Below are positions 25,863 through 34,467 of a stretch of 64,000 nucleotides of DNA, piece after piece (positions within the stretch are counted from its first letter, which is position 1; every line of letters starts with the position of its first letter). The position numbers and the translations under genes are program-made. The notes below the pieces were generated by a model. It was given only the letters and a program-made list of their open reading frames with translations. It was not told the DNA's origin and searched no databases. Source of the DNA: CAZNPU01 sp964575335 (GTDB lineage: Bacteria; Planctomycetota; Phycisphaerae; Phycisphaerales; SM1A02); the NCBI GenBank assembly GCA_964575335.1, contig CAZNPU010000003.1, positions 124,001 through 188,000 of the forward strand, given 5' to 3'.

Positions 25863-28800
25863 TCAATCGGAAGCCAATGGCTGTGTCGGTTGGGGAGCAG
25901 TCAGTACGTGAATGGCGCGCACGAGGTCTTTCAGGGGAATTCTGGCCCATGCTGGGCGGCTGTTCAATTCGTAAGACAGCTCATAAACCATCTTTTCCAG
26001 TACATAAGCGTTCAGCAGGATGGTCAGCTCATCACGGCTGCGGGGGAGGAAGGCCGTGTCGCGGGTATGGTGCAGATAGCTCCGCAAAAACGCGGCGCCG
26101 TTCCAGAGCGCCCACACGCGCGCCCATGCAGCAAGGCGCTGCTGCTGCTGGATCGACGCGGGCATGACGCCGCGCTCAGCGTGTTCGAGCAGCACGGCAT
26201 TGGCGGCGTAGCTGAATGATCGCAGCATGCCGGCCACATCACGCAGCGGCACGCGCTTGAGGCGGCGTTCACCCAGCGGCCGCGTCGGTTCACCTTCGAA
26301 ATCGATGATGTAGAAATCCCTGCCGGTGTAGAGCAACTGGCCAAGGTGATAATCGCCATGACAGCGAATGCGCATGGCGGAAATTCGCCAATCAAGGATG
26401 GCCTGGAACGCAGCCAGCAGCGTCTTTTCATGCGAAATGATGTATGCCGCGTCGTTTCTGAGATCGTCATCAAGCGATTCTTTCCGCCGATTGAGCATCA
26501 CCATTGTGCGCCGGGTAAGGTTGCGCATCGACTGGTACAGCGAGCGCTGATACATCGGCGTGAATCGTTCCGGCGCAAAGGCCGCATCAACCTGCTCGCT
26601 TGCCAGCGCGCGATGCATCTCTGCGGTGCGTTCGCCGATCAATTCTGCGGATTGAATAAATGGTCCGATGAGCTGGATCGTGAATTCGCTTGGCACATGA
26701 TCGATGAGGTTCCAGATCGGCTCGTGAATGATCGACAGTTCCCGATCTTCATGGGCGCTGCCCGAGGTCGAGACGCGCTCGAAAAACTGCGTCACGTGGT
26801 GCAGAGCGTAGTTCCACCCATCGCCTTCATTGGGGATGTATTGCTGAAGAATGGCAAGCGTGCGAGGCGGCCCCGAGCCGCTGGCGTATTCCAGTGAGCC
26901 GGCAACAGCAGGTGCATGATCAAACGGCGTTCGTTCGGTGAGAAACCGCCCGATCTCAAGATCGGGATTCACGCCCGGCTCGATGCGGCGGAAGAGTTTG
27001 ATGATGAACCGGTCGCCGTAGGCGATGGAACTGTTGGTCTGCTCAATTTTGAGCAGTGCGCTTTCCAGAGGTTCGCGCACGTCTTTCATGATGTGCCGGA
27101 ATATCGATCCGCGCGCTGCACGAATGTCGCCGTTGAACCCGCGGAACCGGCGTCGTGATCCGATCGCATCCAGCAGCGCATCACGAAACGCTGGATCATT
27201 GGTGGCGTCATACAGCCAGCATGTGCTGTCGTCGGCGATGTTGTGCACCTGGGCCAGCATCTGCATGGAGTGTACGTGGCCGAACATCCGCTCAACCCGT
27301 TCAGGTGACGCCAGTGCCAACGGAAGCGCGTACACGTCAGGTTCGCCTTCCGCGTAAGTCACTTCAATCAGCACGTAGAATGTCCGCAGGAATTCAACGG
27401 GGGCCGAGGTGGGAAACGGCGCAGCTTCGAAAATGCGCACGCTGCGGATCAGGCGCGACTTTGACGCAAACCAGCGCTTGTGTGAAAGCTCGGTGACTAG
27501 CAGATTTTCAAGCAATCGGCGGAAGCGGTCGGATTCAAATAGGCGATCCCACGGTCCGCGGTAGCTGATGATTTGCGGCTTGCGTTCTGCTGGCGGCCTG
27601 CGCTCGCCGGTTCGTACCGGCTCCAGCGCGAACCAATAAAAATTATGAGGTCCAAGAGTGAGAAAGTACGGCGAGTCGCCGACTGCCGGCAGGCGCGTGC
27701 CGCCAAAAAGCTCCACCAGTTCATGATTCCTGTACTGATCGAGTTTCAATTCAACCGCCTGCACGAATCGCGAGAGGTTGGCGACGACCAGAATGCTTTC
27801 CTCATCGCTTCGGCGGATGAACGCCAGAATCTTGGGATTGTCCGGTGTGAGAAATTCGATATCGCCGAATCCGAAGACCCGGTGCCGTCGCCGCAGTGAA
27901 ATCAGACGCTTGGTCCACCATAACAGCGAGTGCGGATTGTTGCGCTGCGATTCAACGTTGATGGCTTCGAAGTTGTATTCCGGATCGAGAATAACCGGCA
28001 GATACAAACGCTGCGGGTTTGCGCGCGAGAAGCCGGCGTTGCGATCAGGGCTCCACTGCATCGGCGTGCGCACCGCATCGCGATCGTGCAGATAAATGTT
28101 GTCGCCCATGCCGATCTCATCACCGTAGTAAATCACCGGTGTGCCGGGCAGGGAGAAGAGCAAGCCCTTCATCAGTTCAATCTTCCGTCGATTGTTCCCC
28201 ATCAGCGGCGCAAGCCGTCTGCGTATGCCAAGGTTGATGCGTGCCTGCTGATCGGTCGCGAAGACGCGGTACATGTAGTCGCGCTCCTCGTCGGTCACCA
28301 TTTCCAGCGTTAGCTCATCGTGATTGCGCAGAAACATCGCCCATTGACAGGTGTCGGGAATGTGAGGCGTCTGCTGCAGAATGTCCAGTACCGGAAAGCG
28401 GTCTTCCATCTGAATGGACATAAACAGCCGCGGCATCACAGGAAAGTGAAACGCCATGTGGCATTCATCGCCTTCGCCGAAGTAGGCAGCGGCCTCTTCA
28501 GGCCACTGGTTGGCTTCGGCAAGCAGCATGCGGCCGGGAAATCGCTTGTCGACGTGCGCACGCAGCTTGCGCAGAAATGCGTGGGTTTCCGGCAAATTCT
28601 CGCAACTGGTGTGCTCGCGTTCGTACAGGTATGGCACAGCGTCCAGTCGCATGCCGTCCACGCCCATTTCAAACCAGCTGTCCATCACCTGCAGCAGCGC
28701 GCGATGCACCGCCGGGTTATCGAAGTTCAAATCCGGCTGATGCGAATAGAAGCGGTGCCAGTAGTACTGGCCTGCAACCGGATCCCATGCCCAGTTGGAT

Positions 28801-29291
28801 GTTTCGAAGTCGCTGAAGATGATGCGTGCGTCAGCGTACTTCGTGGGCGTATCCGACCAGACATAAAAATCGCGCCACACGCTGCCGGGCGGTGATCGTC
28901 TGGCCCGCTGAAACCAGGGATGGCGATCGGAGGTGTGATTCAACACGAGCTCGGTAATAACCCGAAGATCGCGGCGATGGGCCTCGTTCACAAATCGCCG
29001 AAAGTCGCGCAGCGTCCCGTACGCAGGATTCACGCCGGTGTAGTCGGCGATGTCATATCCATCATCGCGCAGCGGTGATGGGTAAAACGGCAGTATCCAG
29101 ATGGCGGTGACGCCGAGGTCCTGCAGGTAATCAAGCTTTTCAGTCAGCCCGCGGAAATCGCCAACCCCGTCGCCGGCGCTGTCATAGAACGCCCGCACAT
29201 GCAGCTCATAGATGATCGCGCTTTTATACCACAGCGGATCATGCTCATGTATCGAGCGAAGGTCGTGCACTGGCCTGCCTGCAATCATCAT
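25863..29291 (-). CDS. treS: Trehalose synthase / maltokinase fusion
   Basis: A 1142-residue two-enzyme fusion. Residues 1-560 are TreS, a GH13 enzyme that interconverts maltose and trehalose: DPLWYKSAIIYELHVRAF, ELVLNHTSDRHPWFQ, GMRLDAVPYLYERE with the nucleophile, LLAEANQWPEEA with the acid/base, and FLRNHDELTLEM. Residues 600-1130 are a maltokinase (Mak/Pep2-like, aminoglycoside phosphotransferase fold) with FIIKLFRRIEPGVNPDLE, RCHGDYHLGQLLYTG (catalytic loop) and FYIIDFEGEPTRPLGERR (metal-binding Asp). Together they convert trehalose to maltose and then maltose 1-phosphate, the GlgE substrate. The gene lies 27 bp after glgE and 3 bp before glgB. The fusion arrangement is known in other bacteria. 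Confidence 0.95.
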   Translation of the reverse strand: MMIAGRPVHDLRSIHEHDPLWYKSAIIYELHVRAFYDSAGDGVGDFRGLTEKLDYLQDLGVTAIWILPFYPSPLRDDGYDIADYTGVNPAYGTLRDFRRFVNEAHRRDLRVITELVLNHTSDRHPWFQRARRSPPGSVWRDFYVWSDTPTKYADARIIFSDFETSNWAWDPVAGQYYWHRFYSHQPDLNFDNPAVHRALLQVMDSWFEMGVDGMRLDAVPYLYEREHTSCENLPETHAFLRKLRAHVDKRFPGRMLLAEANQWPEEAAAYFGEGDECHMAFHFPVMPRLFMSIQMEDRFPVLDILQQTPHIPDTCQWAMFLRNHDELTLEMVTDEERDYMYRVFATDQQARINLGIRRRLAPLMGNNRRKIELMKGLLFSLPGTPVIYYGDEIGMGDNIYLHDRDAVRTPMQWSPDRNAGFSRANPQRLYLPVILDPEYNFEAINVESQRNNPHSLLWWTKRLISLRRRHRVFGFGDIEFLTPDNPKILAFIRRSDEESILVVANLSRFVQAVELKLDQYRNHELVELFGGTRLPAVGDSPYFLTLGPHNFYWFALEPVRTGERRPPAERKPQIISYRGPWDRLFESDRFRRLLENLLVTELSHKRWFASKSRLIRSVRIFEAAPFPTSAPVEFLRTFYVLIEVTYAEGEPDVYALPLALASPERVERMFGHVHSMQMLAQVHNIADDSTCWLYDATNDPAFRDALLDAIGSRRRFRGFNGDIRAARGSIFRHIMKDVREPLESALLKIEQTNSSIAYGDRFIIKLFRRIEPGVNPDLEIGRFLTERTPFDHAPAVAGSLEYASGSGPPRTLAILQQYIPNEGDGWNYALHHVTQFFERVSTSGSAHEDRELSIIHEPIWNLIDHVPSEFTIQLIGPFIQSAELIGERTAEMHRALASEQVDAAFAPERFTPMYQRSLYQSMRNLTRRTMVMLNRRKESLDDDLRNDAAYIISHEKTLLAAFQAILDWRISAMRIRCHGDYHLGQLLYTGRDFYIIDFEGEPTRPLGERRLKRVPLRDVAGMLRSFSYAANAVLLEHAERGVMPASIQQQQRLAAWARVWALWNGAAFLRSYLHHTRDTAFLPRSRDELTILLNAYVLEKMVYELSYELNSRPAWARIPLKDLVRAIHVLTAPQPTQPLASD

Positions 29292-29318
29292 TGCTCCTGC
29301 TGATTCATAGGCAACGGC

Positions 29319-31361
29319 TCAGAGGAAATAATCAAAATCTTGTTCGGATCGTACCCGATGTCGCACTTTGAACACATGCGCAGGTGCGATATGCGGATTC
29401 AACTCGACATAATTGCGAGGGCCATTCCACAGATAGCGGCCGCCTCCGAGAAGATCATGCACCTGGAAAGTCTGATGCGCATCCAGACCAAGCTCATCAA
29501 GCTTGAGCGTCACATGGCTGGCACGGGCATGATGCGGATTGAGATTCACAACGCATACGAGCGTGTCGGACCGGTCGCTGGTCTGTTTGCTGTAGCAGAT
29601 GACATCATCATGATCGGTGTCGTGAAACAGCAGGTTGCGGTCTGATTGCAGGGCCGGATGTTCACGGCGAATGCGGTTCAGACGCGCGATGAACGGTGCG
29701 AGCGACCTTGGGTCTTCGAGATTCCATTGACGCGTCTGGTACTTTTCGGAGTTGAGGTACTCCTCGCTGCCGATTTCGCGCGGACGGTCCTCGCACAGTT
29801 CAAAGGCTGGGCCGTAGATGCCATAGTTGCCCGCCAAGGTGGCAGCAAGCGTCACCCGGCACATGAAGGCGGGGCGCCCGCCGGTTTGAAGATATTCGTG
29901 TAGAATGTCGGGCGTGTTGGGCCAGAGGTTGGGTCTGAAGAATTCGCGCACCGGCGTCTGCAGCAACTCTTTGAAATACGACTCCAACTCCGATTTGGTA
30001 TTGCGCCAGGTGAAGTATGTGTACGACTGCGTGAAGCCAAGTTTCGCCAGGCGGTACATGACCTTCGGCCTCGTGAACGCCTCCGACAAAAACAGCACAT
30101 CAGGATGCGATCGCTTGATGCGGTTGATCAGCCATTCCCAAAACGCGAAGGCTTTTGTATGGGGATTATCAACGCGGAAGATGCGCACGCCGTGCTGCAC
30201 CCAGAACTCCACAATGCTCGCCAACTCTTCCCAGAGGCTTTCCCACGCATCGCATTCAAAATCGAACGGGTAGATGTCCTCATATTTCTTGGGCGGATTC
30301 TCCGCATACTGAATGCTGCCATCGGGGCGGTGACGAAACCACTCGGGATGTTCCCTGACATAAGGGTGATCAGGTGAGCACTGGTACGCCAGATCGAGAG
30401 CGATTTCGATGCCGTACTGATTCGCTTCGCTGACGAGTGCATGGAAATCGTCCATCGACCCGAGTTCCGGGTGAATCGCTTTGTGCCCGCCTTCTTTTCC
30501 GCCGATGGCCCACGGGCTGCCGACGTCGCCAGGCTCAGCAACGCGGCGATTGTTTTTGCCCTTCCGGTGCGTGCGGCCGATGGGGTGAATCGGCGGCAGA
30601 TAAAGCACATCAAATCCCATGTTGGCGATGTACGGCAGTCGCGCAATGACATCATGCAGTGTTCCATGCCTGCCATTGCGAGGCGAACATGAGCGCGGGA
30701 ACAATTCATACCACGTGCTGAAACGAGCCTTGGGACGATCAACGGTCACGGCCAGCTCTTTATTATATTGAGCAGCCCAGAGTCGATCGTCATATCTGCT
30801 CATCAATTCTGCGATCTCATCTTCCAGTGCGCCTGCCACACGCTGCTGCGGCGTGCGGTCATCAGCGCGAAGCATGGCTGCAACGGATCGCAGGCGCACA
30901 GCGTCAGCGCTCTGGGCGTGCCGGGCACGCTGTTCAATAAGCTGCGCGCCGACGATCAGGTCGTTGTCAATATCCTGATGCGCAGCGATCTTCTTCTGAA
31001 TGTCGCGCCACCAGGTGGCGAACCGATCAATCCACGCGATGATCGTGAACAGATATCGACCCTGCTCATCGGCGTTGAACGAAGCGTGCCAGCGATCGTT
31101 CACCAGCGGCGTCATGACAGTTTCAGTCCAGGTTGATTCGTTGCTGTGCCGATGCAGCAGCCTGCAGGCGATCAGGTCGTGGCCGTCAGCAAATACATCA
31201 GCCTCAACGATGACCGGCTCGCCGATGCTGCCTTTGGCTGGATAGCGGCCGCAGTCGATCTCCGGCTGGACGCCCTCGATGACCACGCGAACCCGGCCAG
31301 CAGCAGGTTCAGCCGTTTCCTCTTTGGCGAAAGAAGGTTGCTTGCGCGTCGTGGAGATCAT
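29319..31361 (-). CDS. glgE: Alpha-1,4-glucan:maltose-1-phosphate maltosyltransferase
   Basis: A 680-residue GH13_3 enzyme that adds maltosyl units from maltose 1-phosphate to alpha-glucan. The N-terminal beta domain (to about residue 120) is followed by a helical insert and the barrel: ARFSTWYELFPRSCSP, NMGFDVLYLPPIHPIGRTHRKG, GIEIALDLAYQCSPDHPYV, KYEDIYPFDFEC, VRIFRVDNPHTKAFAFWEW with the nucleophile Asp, and VLFLSEAFTRPKVM with the acid/base Glu. All are diagnostic of GlgE. The start ATG at 31361 has an AAAGG ribosome site. It is the first gene of the seven-gene operon; the DUF2934 gene lies upstream on the same strand after a 263-bp gap. Confidence 0.95.
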   Translation of the reverse strand: MISTTRKQPSFAKEETAEPAAGRVRVVIEGVQPEIDCGRYPAKGSIGEPVIVEADVFADGHDLIACRLLHRHSNESTWTETVMTPLVNDRWHASFNADEQGRYLFTIIAWIDRFATWWRDIQKKIAAHQDIDNDLIVGAQLIEQRARHAQSADAVRLRSVAAMLRADDRTPQQRVAGALEDEIAELMSRYDDRLWAAQYNKELAVTVDRPKARFSTWYELFPRSCSPRNGRHGTLHDVIARLPYIANMGFDVLYLPPIHPIGRTHRKGKNNRRVAEPGDVGSPWAIGGKEGGHKAIHPELGSMDDFHALVSEANQYGIEIALDLAYQCSPDHPYVREHPEWFRHRPDGSIQYAENPPKKYEDIYPFDFECDAWESLWEELASIVEFWVQHGVRIFRVDNPHTKAFAFWEWLINRIKRSHPDVLFLSEAFTRPKVMYRLAKLGFTQSYTYFTWRNTKSELESYFKELLQTPVREFFRPNLWPNTPDILHEYLQTGGRPAFMCRVTLAATLAGNYGIYGPAFELCEDRPREIGSEEYLNSEKYQTRQWNLEDPRSLAPFIARLNRIRREHPALQSDRNLLFHDTDHDDVICYSKQTSDRSDTLVCVVNLNPHHARASHVTLKLDELGLDAHQTFQVHDLLGGGRYLWNGPRNYVELNPHIAPAHVFKVRHRVRSEQDFDYFL

Positions 31362-31624
31362 CGCGACCTTTCTCTCGCAGGTGATGGCGGCATGGCAAGG
31401 TCACTGCTACGGCAGAGCCGCCAGCCATTGGGTGCAGCTCAGACCAGTTCCTGACAAACGTTGGTTCAGATGAGCCATATGCACACGTGCTGCATCATGC
31501 TTCAGGCAATCGCCAAGTGCGCCGTTGTTGTTCGTGCATTCAGGCACGCGGCGTCGCAGTGGCCGGTTCGTGGCAGCGGCCTTGCGACGGTCTTGAGATA
31601 TTGTCCAGTCCACTGAATGGGTCA

Positions 31625-32269
31625 TCAGCGCAAAGTCGCAAGGTTGGAATAACGTGCATACTCAATCGACATTGGCAATGGTGCGGCACAGTCGTCGGTT
31701 TTCGTGGCGCATGCAGCGGGTGAGCGCGGTGATGAGGTTCGGCGATGTACTTTCTGCAATGCAGATTCACCCAGTAATGCACCCAGTAATGCAGCATCAC
31801 CGATTGCTTCAGAAGAATCATCATCATCCGATGATGCTGTGGAAGCGGGAGCCTGATGATTGCTGTTTTCATCAGCAGCCTGCCGATGCAAGGCTGCGTG
31901 CAGAATCGCCTGGTCAAGCAGTCGTTCTGCTTCCAGCCAGTTGACCACATCGTTGCCGCCGTGCAATCGCCACAGTTCCTGTGCGATCAGTGTCACAACC
32001 CGGTGCGTGATATCGATGCCGGCTGGCGGCCCGAACATCGGTCGAATGATCAGCCGCATCGGCGTTGAGGCGGTCAGGCGTGCCGATGGCGTGACCTCGC
32101 CCTCGCTCTCCGGGGTTTGTGACTGCTCTGACAGCTCATCGCTGCTGACGCTGCTGTTGTGATGAAAGTTGAGGGCAGCAGCATCCTCGCCGATAGCAGG
32201 GGACTGCCGCCGCGTACTGCGCCACGCTGCAGTAATCAAATTGCAACGCTCGACTGGCGATAATCTCAC
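31625..32269 (-). CDS. DUF2934-containing protein
   Basis: A 214-residue protein. The middle (about residues 85-120) reads ITHRVVTLIAQELW followed by RLHGGNDVVNWLEAERLL, which matches the DUF2934 pattern of I-x-RAYELW, a Gly-rich turn and (D/N)-W-L-x-AE. The flanks are low-complexity: Ser/Glu-rich before, and Asp/Ser-rich (SSDDDDSSEA) then basic after, so most of the protein is probably disordered. The GTG start at 32269 is strongly supported by an AAGGAG ribosome site six bases before it. DUF2934 has no known biochemical role, although I recall such small proteins near glycogen and trehalose genes in proteobacteria. It sits 263 bp upstream of glgE on the same strand and could be the operon's first gene or a regulator. 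Confidence 0.7.
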   Translation of the reverse strand: MRLSPVERCNLITAAWRSTRRQSPAIGEDAAALNFHHNSSVSSDELSEQSQTPESEGEVTPSARLTASTPMRLIIRPMFGPPAGIDITHRVVTLIAQELWRLHGGNDVVNWLEAERLLDQAILHAALHRQAADENSNHQAPASTASSDDDDSSEAIGDAALLGALLGESALQKVHRRTSSPRSPAACATKTDDCAAPLPMSIEYARYSNLATLR

Positions 32270-32669
<400 letters not shown>

Positions 32670-33287
32670 ATGTCGATATCGCCGCGATCGAAAACTGCAT
32701 CCAGACGAACCGGAGCTTCAGCCGCATCTGCGCCGGCAACGCACATAGCGCTGCTGCGCGGGATCAATGTGGGCGGCAAGAACAAGCTGCCGATGCGCGA
32801 ACTTGCTGCGCTTTTCCTCGAAGCGGGGGGCAACGATGTCCGCACGTACATTCAAAGCGGCAACGTGCTGTTCAATGCAACGGCTCATGGTGCGGGACAG
32901 ATCGCAAAACGAGTTCAGGAGTTGATTACTGACCGGTTCGGCTATGAAGTGCCGGTGGTGGTGCGCACGATCGATGAACTGACCATGGCTGCGCAAGCCA
33001 ACCCGTTTCTCAAGGCTGGCAAGGATGTGCAGTTCCTGCATGTCGCGTTTCTCGCCAATGCGCCGAGTCGCGAACATGTCGCCAGGCTCGATCCGGCCCG
33101 CTCAGTGGGCGATGAAATTGCAGTGCACGGCCGGGAGCTTTACCTCTACCTGCCCAATGGCGTGGCTCGTACGAAGTTCACCAACAGTTATCTTGATCGA
33201 ACGCTCGCAACCGTCAGCACCCTGCGAAACTGGCGGACGGTGCAGAAGCTGATCGAACTTGCTGCACCGCCACGGGCCGGCGGATGA
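32670..33287 (+). CDS. DUF1697 family protein
   Basis: About 205 residues. After a 30-residue basic, Ala-rich leader the protein reads ATHIALLRGINVGGKNKLPM and continues with ELAALFLEAGGNDVRTYIQSGNVLF, the unmistakable start of DUF1697 proteins. Further on are ANPFLKAGKDVQFLHVAFLA, and VARTKFTNSYLDRTLATVSTLRNWRTV near the end, also conserved in the family. DUF1697 proteins are small, cytoplasmic and of unknown function, usually single genes. The start is taken at ATG 32670, or possibly 32625; the much longer frame starting at 32169 would include polyleucine from the TTG repeat and is not credible. tRNA-Pro follows on the other strand. Confidence 0.85.
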   Translation: MSISPRSKTASRRTGASAASAPATHIALLRGINVGGKNKLPMRELAALFLEAGGNDVRTYIQSGNVLFNATAHGAGQIAKRVQELITDRFGYEVPVVVRTIDELTMAAQANPFLKAGKDVQFLHVAFLANAPSREHVARLDPARSVGDEIAVHGRELYLYLPNGVARTKFTNSYLDRTLATVSTLRNWRTVQKLIELAAPPRAGG

Positions 33288-33409
33288 TGGAAAATTCGAG
33301 CAATGCCGATTCTCAGCTCTTCTCAGCCAGTTGGCCGAGATCAGAAAACCGGATCCGGAGAATGGTTTATGGGGAAGGGGGATCGGATTGGATCGGATTG
33401 AAGATCAAG

Positions 33410-33483
<74 letters not shown>

Positions 33484-33577
33484 CAGTATGCCGACCAGTA
33501 TAGGACCAATCGGCGCATGTGGCATCATCAGCGTCGTGTCGTTGCGGCGTGTTGCGGCGTCATGACACGACACGCGG

Positions 33578-33883
33578 CTAATGCCGCACAAAGTAATACC
33601 GCCTGACCTGCTTGTTTGATGCGCTGCCGCCCAGAAGGCCCAGGTCGATCAAGACCGCCAGGATGATCACCACGATGCCGAACCCGTCAATCGACCCGCG
33701 CGGGGGCATATGCCACGCCAGCGCGTAGGCGAGCACCGTCAGCGGCAGGAAGATGAACCCCAGCACCGGCCAGATGAAATGCACCCCCTGATAAGCGTCC
33801 TGAAGGTAGGTGCTGAACAGCCACACCAGGATGATCGCAAGCCGGGGGAAGAACAGCGCCAGACATCCAATGAGACGGGGCAT
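33578..33883 (-). CDS. Small conserved three-helix membrane protein
   Basis: A 101-residue protein, almost entirely hydrophobic, with three predicted helices: residues 3-23 (LIGCLALFFPRLAIILVWLF), 36-58 (WPVLGFIFLPLTVLAYALAW) and 64-86 (GFGIVVIILAVLIDLGLLGG), and a basic tail. Similar short proteins of unknown function with a 'FFPR...LWLF' start and 'DLGLLGG' end occur in actinobacteria and other phyla. The longer frame to 33970 adds a non-membrane leader, so ATG 33883 is preferred, although its ribosome site is weak. It is divergent from nuoA, 131 bp away. Confidence 0.7.
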   Translation of the reverse strand: MPRLIGCLALFFPRLAIILVWLFSTYLQDAYQGVHFIWPVLGFIFLPLTVLAYALAWHMPPRGSIDGFGIVVIILAVLIDLGLLGGSASNKQVRRYYFVRH

Positions 33884-34014
33884 GGCTGCATTGTGCTGTC
33901 CACCCGGTTTCGCTGCAACCTTGAGGCATCGCCGAGCAGGGGATATCCTTTGCACTTCTGAGTCGGCCAAGGGATCGGCCGCCTGTTTCGAGACAGACGC
34001 TCAAGGAGCACAAA

Positions 34015-34407
34015 GTGCTGACGCTCGCTGTGGATCTTTCCGCCTACCTGCCCGTTTTGATTCTGATCGTCATGGCCATCGGCTTTGTGGTCGTGAACCT
34101 GCTGGGCACGCACCTGCTTGGCCCTTCCAGCCACGGCGAGGTCAAGGACATCGCCTACGAGTCGGGCATGAATCCAATCGGCACGGCCCGAAAGCGCTTC
34201 AACGTGCGCTTCTACATCCTTGCGATGACCTTTCTGGTCTTTGACGTCGAAGTCATCTTTCTTTATCCGTGGGCGGTCACTTTTGCCAAGCTTGCGCCGC
34301 AAAGCCCCGAGTCGCAGCTTTTCCTTGGCCGGATTCTGTTTTTCATCGCCACATCCATCATCGCGTACATTTACGCATGGCGCAAGGGCGTTTTCCGCTG
34401 GGATTGA
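34015..34407 (+). CDS. nuoA: NADH-quinone oxidoreductase subunit A
   Basis: A 130-residue, three-helix subunit of respiratory complex I. The diagnostic stretch KDIAYESGMNPIGTARKRFNVRFYILAM, the loop with the conserved E-S-G-x-x-P that is part of the quinone site, is complete, followed by FLVFDVEVIFLYPWA and the last helix. The start is GTG at 34015 with an AAGGAG ribosome site six bases before it. Normally nuoA is followed directly by nuoB; here the next genes are on the other strand and belong to trehalose metabolism, and nuoB is found 25 kb away. The other complex I genes must be elsewhere. Confidence 0.95.
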   Translation: MLTLAVDLSAYLPVLILIVMAIGFVVVNLLGTHLLGPSSHGEVKDIAYESGMNPIGTARKRFNVRFYILAMTFLVFDVEVIFLYPWAVTFAKLAPQSPESQLFLGRILFFIATSIIAYIYAWRKGVFRWD

Positions 34408-34467
34408 CGTTCACCGTCGGCGCAAACCGGTCGGGCAATTAATCAGGCGATCAAACAGTCAGCCGAT

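Noticed and set aside
33533..33571. Inverted repeat GTCGTGTC/GACACGAC with an inner tandem GTTGCGGCGT as terminator or CRISPR-like repeat
   Set aside because: Loop of 23 bases, no T-tract, and only two tandem copies without spacers.
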